In this document: one piece after another, positions 51,652 to 64,000 of the stretch
How the letters are laid out: each line of letters begins with the position of its first letter
Numbering within the stretch: the first letter of the stretch is position 1
Assembly: GCA_006937955.1 (NCBI GenBank)
Contig: SSNP01000133.1
Span: 793,219 to 857,218, forward strand
Reading direction: 5' to 3'
DNA length: 64,000 nt
Origin: Pachypanchax playfairii
Taxonomy: Eukaryota > Chordata > Actinopteri > Cyprinodontiformes > Aplocheilidae
Notes under the pieces: generated by a model
Databases searched by the model: none
Told to the model about the DNA's origin: nothing
Seen by the model: the letters and a program-made list of their open reading frames with translations, nothing else
Translations under genes and position numbers: made by a program

Positions 51652-54600
51652 CACTCGACCTGACCACAGGGTGTAGCTCAGGGCTTTGAAGTTCTCAAAC
51701 ACACGCTACCGTACAGGATTCTGTATGACTCCATGGAAAAACCTCCAAACCTGCGTCAGACTCCCGAGAACACCGACTTCTCTGTCCCACTTGTAAAACT
51801 TCATGAAGATGTGAGAGCAGACTATAAGAAAAGTGTTTACTGGGAGAAAATTGTCCAATAAATTTCACTGATTAAACAACCAGATATTTTAATTCACCCA
51901 GTGAACCACAAACTGAAGTTGTTTGACTTTTGATGAAGAGCTGCGTTGAATTTACAGATAAATAAACTATTACCTGTCTGTCTTTAAACTCGATTCATTC
52001 TCAGGCAAGTTGGAAGTGAAAGTGACTCATTTTTAATTGTTATTGTTAACTTGATCTTGTGAAGGAAGGTGGATCCCGTCCCACTCTTTCAGCTCAGGCG
52101 GTATCTCACTGAGCTGTGAAGGAGCTTCCTAAATGCTTTGGGAAGGGGCTGATGGCCAAAACCTGAAAAACTGAGATGTTATTACTGATACTTTGTGACG
52201 TGAAAGAAATGCGCACGATTGTTGAAGTTGTTTGTCTCGTGGAGGTCACATGGTCGTAAGCACCAGTTCAGAGGGATTCCAACAGGCTCAGGTTTTATGT
52301 CTATATCTGAGCCAAGTTTTCTGAATGCAACAAAGAAAAACGAAAAACGAGACGAAAGGTCAGAGATGCTAAAGTCGTGTCTGACCCAGTGAGCAGAAAC
52401 TCAATGGAAATAAAAGAAACATTAAAGCTGTCATCGTTCACTGGATCACTGAAAGGCCAGTAGCAAGGAAAGGTAAGCGGAGGTCATTAGTAGCAGACAT
52501 GTTCGTGTTTCTAACCTCCTCCTGCTAATGGGAGATCTGAACTTTGCATCCACGTGCCATCTGTTTTAAATTAGCACCTCCACAAGGAGCATCGAGATCC
52601 AGGCAGCCGTGGTTAGACGCTGAGGTTTAGAGTCCTAAATCCGAAGCAGCGGGGGGACAGATACACGTCAGATTGAAGAAAACCGTGCCAGCAGAGGGGG
52701 AGGACATTAGATCAGGAAGTGGATGGAAATCCAAACTTTGGGCTTTTTCTGCAATCGAATCATGTTGGAGTGAAGTGTTCATGCTCAGAGGAGAGAGGAT
52801 ACACGTGTCACTGAGGCTGAGTGAAGAGCGGAAGTTTCTGGAAGTCATCAGAGACACACAGACAGAGACCAGCTGTATGGGACGTTTTACTGCTGCAAAG
52901 GGGGACAAACATCCTGACATACAGCATTCAGTCAAACACAGTAACGTTATCCCAAATCCAGCTGGATACGTCTCCAAAAAAACCCACATCTCAGGGTGGC
53001 AGGTCAGAGGCATGACATGCAAACATGCAGCCGAGCGTTAACAACAATAAACATCCTTGTCTCTGAGCTGAAGTCAACAACTGTCAAACCCATATGGAGC
53101 AGGTCTGTCATTCAGGCGCTGTATGGGAAACCGCCTCGTCAGTACAGAATCCAAAACAATCAAATCCAAACTTTTCTTCCCATCTCTCCGTTCCCCAAAC
53201 AAGAGTGAGTCATGGCAGTCGGACTGGGAATACAGCGTTGACTTCTGGCCCTGCTGGATGGAGGAGAACTGAAAGCACCACCCTCATGATGAATGACTAA
53301 CAACGTGTTGTGTTTTGACATCTATTTTTACAAAGAGCAAATCCCCAGCTGCGACCACGAGGCCATACGAGCACTTTCTCATGTTTTAGCTCATTTAGCT
53401 CAGAGAGGAGAATTTGTGTAACTCAAGGACACAGTTATACAAGCATCCAACACTGTTCATGCACATCCGAGGTCAAATACATCCAGTTTTAATAGAAAGT
53501 GTTGTGTTTTTGTACCGGTGTCTGATCTCAAATATTTCACTCGGAATTCTGCAAACAGAGGCCCTGCAGACCTATTACTGCTTCCACTATTTCTAATGAA
53601 AGTAAATCCTGTTGCATCCCTTTGAGAGCTCTTAAAGAAACCAAAACTAAAGTCCAGATCTGTTAAAAAACAGGATTTAATACATTTATTTCAAGCTGTA
53701 ATTAAACAAGGAAGCGTCTGCTTCCATCACGGTGCAGAAATGTTTCTTCCTGCTGCGTGTTTCAATCAAAAATTACAGTTTTGAAATGAATCATTTAAAG
53801 TGTCTTTACTTGAAGCATTTATAGCAACAAGTTGGAATTTTCCATGTCTGGTTAGTGAAATGCTACATGCTACACACCCGGCCGACATTTTAACACAGAG
53901 AAGACGACGCATCAAGACTAACTGGATCCGGGACAATTTAAGGTGAGTTTTATCTGCAATATTTGATGAGAGAGAAAACCCAGTGACGGTACCATCACAC
54001 TATAAATACAGACTCTCAGTTGGAATGTGAGTTGGTACAAACTGCAACAGGAACGTGAAATTCCTGAAAACATTCTTACTGTGATTTAGTCAAAGTCTTC
54101 TAAAAATGTTTTCATTAGTAAGTAAATAATCCTCGTTATTGGTCAGGTCCTCGTTTTATCTCCAGTCAGCCATGAGGGTTTCGCTGGTCACCAGCTTCTC
54201 TCACACTGTCGGGCTCATGGACATTAAACTGATGTGTTTCTGATGTCTGGAACAACTCAGACAGTTCTGAGTGAAAATTTGTTCAAACATGTTGAAAATG
54301 TCAACAACATGCATGTTCTCCTGACAGGCAACTGAGAAACTTTGCAAATGTTCTGAGAGTTTCAGATACTCGCTCGCAAATATAATCAGTAATTTGCCAT
54401 CAACAGTCGCTGCCAGTAACAAACAAACTGCTTCTTAACTAAATAAAAATGAACCTGTTACAAACACTAACGAGCTGTTAGCTAGCATGTAATGATGAGC
54501 TATACGCTGCAGGCCAAGAAACAAAGAGCACGAAGACCGTCAGGATAAACGATGTGGGGAAACAACTGATCAATCCACTTCAACTCACTGGCTCTTAAAC

Positions 54601-57600
54601 TTCACTTTCATCGCAAACACAGAGTTTGCAATCCATCCACAGATTTCCTGTGTGGACAGGAAGGATCACAGTGAGGCTTTCGCCCTGAGATACTCTAAGT
54701 GCAAGCTATTAGTGTAAGTGATACACCACAATCATGGTCAGAGTGAGAGACTAGATGAACAGAGAACATCTGGAGGCCCTTAGGGCTTCGAAGATGTTGG
54801 TAAATTATCTTTCATTAACATAACAGGATGAAGTGAGGAGCGAAGCACGAAGCCTTCTGAACACAGAGTGGTGCAACATCCAAGGTTCAATGCACCAATA
54901 AGTTTTAGTGAAGCAGTAATGACTTCCTGCATCTGAGGAATAGAAGGGTGAGGTCATTCATCATTAACTCAGTTTGACATTTACATGCTTGGAGCCAGCT
55001 GCAGTCCAGGACACGTCTCTCTGATTCCTCCTGTGGCCTGCTGTAAACTCTGATCCGCCACTCTGTCCCGTTCCAGAACATGAAAATAAAAGGATTTGTC
55101 AGGATTATCGTCTGGAGGCAAATGCTTTGGGTCTGAGGTTCAATAAAAACTGAAACTTCTCCTCGTGTCTGCCACTTCTGAGTCCTCCTTTCAAAATGCT
55201 TTAGATTTAGTTGACAAACACTTATGGATCTCCAGTTGTGAAGACGGGGCACAGCTGGAGACACATAGAGCTGCAGCTTTGTGTGTGTGAGTGTGTGGGG
55301 GGGGTCAACTATAGCATTTTGTTACCATGACAGAGATAAATCACCATGGTTACGACTTCATTTGGAAACAAAAAGGAAACAGAGAACCACAATGAAGAAG
55401 CTCTTTACTGGCAACAGAAAACTTTGACGACAAAAAGGAAATCCCTCGTTAGAGCTCAGACACCACATGGGGAAAGATTTCTGACTGATGTATATAAAGA
55501 GAACACCCCCCCACCCCCCATTTACTAGGTCATTTCCTACTATAAAGTGAAGGAAAATCTGACGTCTGAGGGTTTGTGTATCTTTAATCTTCAGTATGGA
55601 ATCTGTGGATCAATAATCAAAACTAATAATTAATTATCTCTCTTGGAATCATGGGATGTTTCTGTTTTTGGACGTAGAGCAAAAAAACAATAAAAAAAGA
55701 TACAACTATAAGAATAGACCTAATTAAGAGAGCTTTAATCTGAAATTCCCCTGTTACAGAGTTATTTATTATTTATTCACTGGAAAGGTGATGACAAGGT
55801 GAATCTCAGTGCAGGTGAGTTCATGTGTCAGGAAGAGGCTCTGAGCAGCGCTGGTGTCAGCCCGTGGTCTTGGCACCGCCCGCTCTGCAGCAGACTGACA
55901 CCCTCTTCCATGCAACCAACTGGGTGTCGCTTCAAGTTCACATAACCAGACACAGACAGAATGATGCAGGGCAGGCTCGACCAGACCGAGTGTTTTGTTT
56001 TCATTACTCAGATGTGGAAGCAGATTAAAGCATCTTGAAGCTCCAACTCTCTTTGTGGTTCAGTTCACAAACACGTCTGTTGTTGGAATGCCGCCCAGAT
56101 TAGAAAATAGCTGTTAGAGAACATATGAGCTACCAATAAAATGCATTCTGCATCTTTTGGCTTGAAAAGCAACGAGCTGTGATGAGTTAGTGGTGAGAAT
56201 ATGGAGATGAAAGCTGATACAAACAGAACTCAGCGATCCTGATGGGTTCCTATCAGTTCTGGGACGGGAAAAAGAAGAGAAGAGAACTTCCTGACTTTAG
56301 TAGCCCATATTATATTGAGTATTTTTAATCATGCACCTGTTAAACTTGTTTAGTTCAAGTTATTTGGACAAAATGTGAGACAATAGAGTTTCTTTGTGTC
56401 CAAGTGAATCTCAGGTGGACAGTAAACAGAGAAAACCATCAGCTATCATTCAGGAACTAAAGTTTAAGGTTTTGTCTGTATTAATCATTTATCCTTGTTA
56501 CTATAGAGATAACTGACCATTTGTCAGAAATAAACTATTGAATTGAAATGCAGTGATTGTAGGAAGGTGTTAGTTTAATGTTGGTTAAATATCTGTCAAT
56601 TAAAAATGTAGAAGAAGTGCCTCTGAATGATTTTCTTTTTAATTATCTTAAACGGGCTTCATTAATCCAAAAACCAAATGATAATCCAAAGAGACAGAGA
56701 CAAATCTGCTGTCTGAATAAATGCAACAACCATAACTCCCAGCTGTTACTGCCAAAATAAACTCATCTATTATGTCATCTTGGAGCTTCATATCCAAGCC
56801 ACCAGCATCTCACACACACAAACACAAGTTTAGATGTCGTCCCTCAGAAAACAAGTCTGAGAAGAGTTCCCACTCATCTGGGTTGGAGCTACATGCCAAC
56901 GTTTCTGATGTTGCGTGTAAATCACATGTTCTCCATTTGATCCGCTGGCAGTTTGGAACAGCCCACAACACATCCAGCCAAAGCCTCTTTGACGAGGTGA
57001 TCCAAGAGGTCATGAAGAAGAACAGGACCATTATGGAAGAGTCTATAGCCCCAGGAATAAGGAGGTGCTTTCTATACATTCTTTCTGAACCCCTTCTATT
57101 GTTGACCCCTATGTGGGGTAAAACATGGGGCAGGGAGGGAAAGCAGGAAGCATGGCAGCTCCTACAGGAAGTCTTTTAGAGGTTCTAGTCTGCACTTTAG
57201 TTACTTGCAAAACATACAAAACTGTAAAAAAAAAAAAAAAACGGATTGGGATTATTCAGCAGCTGAACTATAACAACCAGACAACATTTGTCGGTCATCA
57301 GTTATAAGCAGGATAAAGAGCAAAAACAAAAATAATCTATAAAAACATGTTGTTACTCTCATCTGTAGATGGCTATTTACAGGAGAGATTATATACACAC
57401 TCCCTTCACACCAGATTAAGAACCCTCTGCGCTCTCCGTGACCTGCACAACCTATTAGCACGTGACTGTACTGTGACAAACTTACAACACCTTCTTCAGT
57501 GTGGCAGCCATGATGCTGCTACACTCATAATAGTTTCTAAGTAGGTTTATTCCTGTTATTTTCTGTCCACAGTATCGTCTCCTGCCATCCTCTCAGTTCT

Positions 57601-60600
57601 AACCCTACACCCATTATACCATGTCCCAACCCTTAACACAAGCCTTTTGAACAAGCTTATGACACATCAGGCAAGAAGATTCTTCCAAACCAGCATGACA
57701 CTACTGCCACAGGTCTAGATGTTTCTATGACATTGTCAGTTTTAGCTGTAACTGTGTTGCAGCCTAGGCCTCGAAAAAACAAGCTAAGCTTAAATCTACT
57801 CGTGTCATACATACACTGCTACCATGATGATACACCTCTATGATATCACTAGGGGCATATTGAGCATGTTCAAAACCATCGTGAAGGTCTAAACAAGACC
57901 CCCTCCCCCAGGTGATGGTCGATTACAGTAAATCCATTCATAATAAACCAGACTTCCAATGTATTTGGTCAGCATTGCAGCTTTAACATAGCACAAGTTA
58001 ACTCGTGGTTAATGGTTTGGAAATGGGATGTTTGAACTACATGTTTAGCAAATAACATGACCAAGTTATATAAAGGCTTTGCAAAATACAGGTACTTCCT
58101 CCCAGAATGGAAATATAATTTGAGCAAAGCCTCCTGGTTAAAGTGAAGAATAAAGTCAATGGGAGGTGAAGGGCAGGAAGGCAGATGGCTGTGGATTAGC
58201 ATCTGAATGTGGACATACAGATCCACAGGGGTCCCATGCTCATCCTGCTTCCACCTCAGAGGACAGGTGAGCTGAGTGAAAGAAGGCTCAGGAAGAAAAA
58301 TCGATAACTGGCAACCTGCAGTGAGAAAACCTGAAAGCTGGAGAAAGCTGGTGGCTTTAAACTGAGCTGTCATGTAAAATTTAAACGGGGGTACCAGGAG
58401 AAGAAAACTGCAATCAGACTTAAAGATACTGTAGATGTGACGTTAAGTGAGATAACATCAGGGCACATACCACATGAATCTGCTTTGAAATTCATGTCTG
58501 TAATGTTTGAACTTGCTGTGGACCAAATCATGCTGGTATCAACAATAACATGTTTTTGTACATTACCTCATTACTTTACAAAATCCATTATCAAACCTGA
58601 AATCAAAGCAACCGGAGGGTTTTCTGTCCTGACACGGGAAAAGACTATCTGGGATCTAAGTGAATGTTAGTTATATAGAGTATATATAGAGTTATATAGA
58701 AAAGAAAGGGTTGCTGTTCCTCTGAGTCTTATAAACAGAACCAAACCACATCAAGAGACCACAGAAACTTTTGTTTTGCATTTGCTTTTTCAGTTTTTAT
58801 CATTTCCTTTAACATTTTTATAGGAACTAAAGAGACCAACAGAAACCCAGTTTACAGATAAATCATGGGAATGAACAAGAACCAATACGGTACACTGCAG
58901 ACCTACATGAAACTGTGAGCTCTTCAGTTTACGACCAGTTTATCACTAGCCACTGAGTGTCAGCACTAAAAGAGCCAAACCCTCCACATGGGTCAACAGC
59001 AACCAGAAGTACAAATCATCTTGTCACAAAGCTCAACTCTTTCTTTCCCTAGAAGGAATTCCTTAACATCTGCTGATTCAGATCTTCAACCCCACCTTAA
59101 ACAGACAAGTGTCTCAGGGATAACACAACATATTCTGAATATTTAATGCTCAGTCAAGGTTGGCATTTTTAAAAGACAAATTAAATTGTTTTAATTGAAA
59201 GTAAAAGAAATGAAGATTGAGAGCTTTTAGAAATGGACACACCAATCAGAAGACTCTACTGTGCCAAGAGGTCAGAGGTTTTATTTTACACGGATTTTCT
59301 CAGGTCAGGATGAACAGAAAAGAATGCCATTTCCTAAAGCTTTTTCCTGTATCCTCTTACTACACACAGGTCCATACACTGGTACTCAAAAGGGTCATTC
59401 CTTTGAGGGGCTGGTTACCATGGCAGGGGTTGCTATGGAGAGGGGGGCCCCATGATGGCCCCAATAAAGCAGTGGGAACTGTCAGTGCTTCAAAACAACA
59501 CAGAATCAATCCAGGCTGGAAGATACACATGAATGAGATGACTGCAAGAACATTGAACATGTTAAATTTTCCAGGTTTTCATCAATTAGCTGTATGTTCA
59601 GTCTTCGATTCTTCAACTCTGACGTCTTTAGTTCTTATCGATTGAGCACTTTAAACTTGAGGTGTATTAGAAGTGAAAAAGATAACCTTTACAAACCATC
59701 AAAACCCCAAACAAACAAAAATATAAAAACTGCAGTATAACAGCAGGATAATCTCACTACTGACACCTAGTGTTTGGAATGAAGACTGCAACACGACTCA
59801 AGCACCTTCATAAAAGGTTTGTTGCCACAATTCAATCAAGCAGTAACATATCCATCATAACTGATGAAATTAATAAGCTGAAGTCAGAGAAAACAAATGC
59901 ATCAAAAAGTTTATATTCTATTGAAAATTACAAACGGATCTGGGACCAGAAAAGACATCATGTGGGTCTGGATCCAGCCAAGCTTGAGTTAATATGTGAA
60001 GAGAAAACATCAATAAAATCCTTCATTTTGTTATCGGATTTAATGAAGTCCCCAGATTTTTAATCATAAAATAAGAACTGTACAGCTAATAGATTATAAT
60101 TATTGTAATTCCATCAGTTTAGTTTTTCCTTTTTTCCCCCCACTTACTTTCAGATTTGGGATTTTGAGCAGGTTTATCAAGGACAGCTCAACCCCACATT
60201 TAAAAAAAATCCATGAAGTCAAATTCTCAAATAGTCAGAAAAGTCTATAATCTGCATGGTATTTATTAAACATAAATTTAAATTATAAAAGCTTTGCTGG
60301 GATTGGTTCATTTCTTGTTGATGTATTACTTGACTCATTGCTTTTCTGTGTAACAGTAATTCATCTTTGATAAGGTATAAACTTAGGATTGATACTGACC
60401 ATGTGCTTTATGTCCCTCTTTGTGCGTCCATCTTTTTTCTGCTGTAAGCTTTAGAAATTAAGTTCCTGGAAATGAGCCAAGATGTCCACTACAAACAGTC
60501 AGCTGCTTTTTTCCCATCAGCCGACTCAAACTGTACCATCCATACATTCAAGCCTTCCATCTGTTCCTACGTTTCACACTGGCTTCTCAGAACTACCGTG

Positions 60601-63229
60601 TGTAACGTTCCCATGAATCCATTCATCCAAAACACAGATGTAGTCAAGCACTACACTAATACAGTTAGGACATGATAATGCTTCAATCCCTGAGAAGGAA
60701 TTCACACTGAATCCTGGGGGATTTATTTCCATGAACTCAACCATCCATCCTCAGAACTGAAACAGGAACATGAAGAATGTTCAGAAAAACATGGAGAAAC
60801 ATGATCAAGTTAGCAAGTTTTAACACTGGGCATCATTCAGTCCTTCAGAACACTTCGCTCTGTGTTTTTGAGCAAAAACACTTCCAATCCCCTGTTTTTA
60901 AAAAGGAGGAGGAGGAAAACAACCAAACTGTTTAGCTTTCACATCTGGAAATCATAAAGTCTCAGTGTTACAAAGCTTAGCTGCTGTGCTAAGCTAACAG
61001 GAGCTCATTAGTGGTTTCTTCCCACCATTTCTCCAGATCAGTTTGTAAAATCAGTCCAGTTTTATATATGCCATGAGAACAAGCCACAAAGTCTTAAAAT
61101 AGTTTCGGTTTTGATGGACAAGAGAGCTGCTTGTTGAGGAACAGATTTATGTTTCCCCAGAGGCAGTTTCACGACCTCAAGTTTCATGGAAAGAAAAATG
61201 AAGGATGTAATTGGGAAATAGATGTTCAGAAACAAATCAATCCGTCATAGTGAGACTTTTCATCTTATTTTGAAAAAGAAATGACCGCTGAGTTTCTATT
61301 ATTGTGATCTCAAAGTTAAAACTATGAACATTTAGCAGGCGAAATGACTGCAGAGGACGCCATAATGTCCAGAAGACGTCAACAGCTCATTCCTGGGTCT
61401 TAATTAGAGGTGTGAGACTGTAAAAGGTTACAGCTGAATCATATGTGATTTTCACTTTGAGGCGGAGCTATAACTTCCTGTTAAAGCCCAAAATTGAGAG
61501 TTTTTGAGTGGAATGCATCTAAACAAACTGACCAAAGCCAGACATGGAAATCTGAGGCACATGGAACTTACACTGGACTCAAACCAAGAAATTCAGAGAA
61601 AGGTTTGTTCTCATATACAAGCTGCACGACCTCGTGAATTACCAAGTTATAAAACAAGATCAGACGCGTGAGCCGCAGAGAAATATTATCGATGCCAGAT
61701 AACCGAGAGAGAATACCCCGCATGAGTGTCCTCTCTGTGGCAGGGCATCATCCGTGAGGAATGAAATGTGACACTAGCTGTCAGGGCTTGTTTGGTGAAA
61801 GCCGCCCGCCAGTCAGCCATGGATGGACCTCGGGTACAAGGGCAAACAGTGTGGATGGATGCTTAGAGGCAGTGAAGAGGTGACAGTCTGGATTTTGGCA
61901 CCAGATAAATACCTGACATCTTACACTCAATCAGGATGTGCACATCTGGAATGTGCCGCCGTTTCCTCAGGAGTGCAGATTAATTCCCCATTGTGATGGT
62001 TCTGCACATGGAGGGTTCGGTGTCTGATGGACTTACCCCTCCACAGCCAAAATCAAGGTGAAGAAGCATGTGGATGTATACAGGTCAGTGGGTCATTTGT
62101 AAATTAGATTAAGGCTCGCTCACAGTCAAGACTTAATCACCTAAACAAGCACAGTTCTGCCAGCTCCCATTAGGCCTCTGTGGCCCAGGAAGGTGGAGAA
62201 ACGAAGGACCGAGACGCCCTCTGTGTCTTCAAACGCATCACCATACTGCAGCTGCCCACAACACCAGACAAACAAACGACTCACAAACAACTACAGCTTT
62301 ACTCCAAACACTGTGTGCAAGCAACAGCCAACATGTCTTACATTCAGCGGAGCGCTCAGTGGTTCTGTGGTTTGCAGACTTTGACAGCTTACCTAAACAG
62401 AACTATAGGAAATATACTTAACATGGCGCTGAGAAGGCGAATCGGGTTTCCAATTACGTGGAAAAGCATGTTTAAATGTATGAAAAAAGAGCTGCATGGA
62501 GACAACCTGTTGTGTCCTGATTAAGGTCATTTCAATTACTCCACCAGTGATTAGACTTGGCCCATCTGGCCAAATAGAGACTTGGAGGTGAAACCTGATA
62601 CACAACTTACCTGCTTGATTGATGCACCTCGTCAGCTTCTTTTTATTTTGGTTGGAAAACAGGTAATGAAGGCTGTGAGATCTGCTGAAAATGTATCATT
62701 CATTTATCAAACTGTGAAAATGTCTGTGGTCAAGATGCACAAAAGAAGAAGATTGAGGATTATTATCGAGCTGAATTTATGAATTCAATTCAATCCATTT
62801 TGTACATTTAATTTAGTTGCTGCACATTTTAAGAGATGGTAGTTTGATCAGAGGATCCTGCTTCCACACCCCTGATGGGGATGCAGACGAGAGAGGATCT
62901 TTCTTCCACACCCCTGAAGCACTATGGGTAGCCTATTTTATGTAAAAAGACTGCACTGTGAGAAGGATACCCAGGAATAAGATGCTGTGTGATCCCTCTA
63001 AATAAAAAGCTCAGAGGTTGGTATTAATAATTCATGTGATGCTGAAGCAATGCCACCTTTTGCTGTGCAGGGGTTTTACTTCTGGGCTGGATTCCAGGAC
63101 CACCAGTCCACTACCAGTAGGACGTTTCTAGAATGTAATTTCCAGATTAATCACTAACAAAGAAACTGAGATTATCAGAATTATATACATTTAAAACAAT
63201 GAATCATATTTTGCAGCACTGAATGTGAG

Positions 63230-63330
63230 AAGGATCACCGGTTTCAGCACCATGCAGGCGTGGACCAGAACAAAAGGCGCAGCAGCGGCGGCGGTTAGCG
63301 GCGCACTGATCGGGACGCACAATCGGATAA
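63230..63330. promoter_or_regulatory. CpG-dense block with RE1 half-site, near candidate map2 promoter
   Basis: GCGCAGCAGCGGCGGCGGTT and neighbouring CpGs stand out from the AT-rich surroundings. TTCAGCACC, the left half of the REST element, is at 63243-63251 without a good right half. It is about 400 bp inside the presumed first intron. Confidence 0.35.
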
Positions 63331-63659
63331 AACACCGGCTTAATAACCGAAAATCACTCCAGTTCCCTGAAATCTCACGTTTATAAACCACAAACAAACG
63401 TTTTACACGTTAAATCTCCAAATAACACTTGAAAGTGTTGCAACTTCAACACATAGCTGCACATGACAGCTAAACGCAATCAAGCACCGCAGCGGGAGGA
63501 GATTAGTGCACACAAACGTTATCATTAAAAAAACTCTTTTGGAAACTTTAACAACCATCAGATCTCCGTTAAAACGGACCAAACTTCCAATTCATGCTGG
63601 TTTTTCACCATAAATCCCAGTGTTTAGATATATGACACACAGAAGGCTGCAGTTCTTAC

Positions 63660-63780
63660 CTGAAGGCGTGAACAGCTGAGCGCTCGGACTCTAATGCCCT
63701 GGTTTGTTAGGGGTGATGCGGTGACAATGAAAGCGGTGTGGGGCCCTTTAGCTCCGCCCCTTGCAAATTAGACTACCGTA
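63660..63780 (-). promoter_or_regulatory. map2: Candidate map2 non-coding first exon and GC-box promoter
   Basis: On the minus strand CTGTTCACGCCTTCAG meets a perfect donor GTAAGA (63654-63659). About 90 nt upstream are GGGGCGGAGC (an Sp1-type GC box, about 63,753-63,762) and an octamer-like ATTTGCAA. No coding frame. With the acceptor near 31,900 this would make a map2 5' UTR intron of about 31.8 kb, typical for MAP2 genes. It could instead belong to an unrelated transcript. Confidence 0.4.
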
Positions 63781-63960
63781 ACTGTGGCAACATGACTGCA
63801 ACGGGATTGTGTGCAGCATCAGTTGGATGGAAACGAGCAACAGATGCGCGCATTGACAGATGCATGATGGATTCCGATTGAATTCACGGTTTATGGGATT
63901 TTTTACTGTTACAGACAGAATGATTCAGTTCCTGTACAGCTGAAAGTCTGGGGTGTGGCT

Positions 63961-63974
63961 GTTGCTAAGGAAAC
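63961..63974. promoter_or_regulatory. Near-perfect RFX X-box upstream of candidate map2 promoter
   Basis: GTTGCTAAGGAAAC matches the X-box with one substitution (C to T in the left half, tolerated by RYY-type consensus). It lies about 200 bp upstream of the GC box. Confidence 0.4.
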
Positions 63975-64000
63975 AGAGAGAAGAAGAAGAACAAGGAGGG

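Larger units (their letters stand above)
31900..63659 (-). other. Long map2 5' intron region without assigned genes
   Basis: About 31.8 kb containing the DD36E transposon, the tandem array, microsatellites and X-boxes listed separately. Open frames up to 142 codons occur on both strands (for example 56772-57179, 59217-59645) but have no recognisable domains or consistent splice context. Poly-A tracts lie at 33771-33799, 42534-42557 and 57226-57241; (CA)n at 39048-39078 and 43452-43471; (TTTTA)n at 44688-44711. The assignment to a map2 intron rests on the candidate first exon at 63,660. Confidence 0.5.

Noticed and set aside
56772..57179. 135-codon plus-strand frame
   Set aside because: No family recognised, no splice context, surrounded by AT-rich non-coding sequence.
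59217..59645. 142-codon plus-strand frame
   Set aside because: Average composition of chance frames, no domain or neighbouring exons.

Overview
This is vertebrate genomic DNA, almost certainly from a ray-finned (percomorph-type) fish. The coding exons are short, flanked by GT-AG introns and spread over tens of kilobases. There are many (CA)n/(GT)n microsatellites, two intact Tc1-like transposons and a fish-type telomere-like (GGGTTA-containing) dispersed repeat. The species cannot be fixed from the sequence. Two neuronal genes, both on the minus strand, account for essentially all recognisable coding sequence: unc80, cut by the left edge, and map2, complete in its coding part. The same neighbour pair and order (MAP2 upstream of UNC80) is known in human 2q34.

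Positions 1-14,410 hold the first 21 coding exons (about 1,148 codons) of unc80, the large scaffold subunit of the NALCN sodium-leak channel complex. The frame is continuous across every junction and the gene runs off the left edge. Its 5' UTR/promoter (about 14,411-14,720) has a G-tract-rich leader, a short upstream ORF, a purine mirror-like tract and an expanded-spacing RE1/NRSE-like site. About 14,720-15,900 is AT-rich spacer without genes. About 15,900-17,354 is probable map2 3' UTR.

Positions 17,355-31,862 hold the map2 coding region, with 16 or 17 exons that join in frame to about 1,575-1,581 codons: a short N-terminus, a proline-rich exon, an 880-codon projection-domain exon, a basic proline-rich region, five tubulin-binding repeats (18-residue-core tau/MAP2 type) and a C-terminus ending AALAKQGL. 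Relative to mammalian MAP2 it has five repeats instead of three or four, a candidate 18-nt microexon, an extra 63-codon exon, and no visible exon for the PKA-RII anchoring helix.

Positions 31,900-63,660 look like a very long 5' (UTR) intron of map2. A candidate non-coding first exon and GC-box promoter lies at 63,660-63,780 and a candidate 26-nt internal UTR exon at 43,251-43,276. The intron contains a DD36E Tc1-like transposon (46,840-48,060) and a three-unit tandem array (50,571-51,650). Several orphan exon-like blocks at 32.5-35.5 kb are unassigned. A DD34E Tc1-like transposon with 200-bp IR/DR ends (29,108-30,709) sits inside a map2 coding intron.

The two genes probably share neuronal regulation: three perfect 14-bp RFX X-boxes, two near matches and the RE1-like site fall in their introns and promoters. 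No bacterial-type system, CRISPR array, rRNA or tRNA was seen. The most notable points are the five-repeat map2 that lacks the RII helix, the microexon, the regulatory sites and the two apparently intact transposases.
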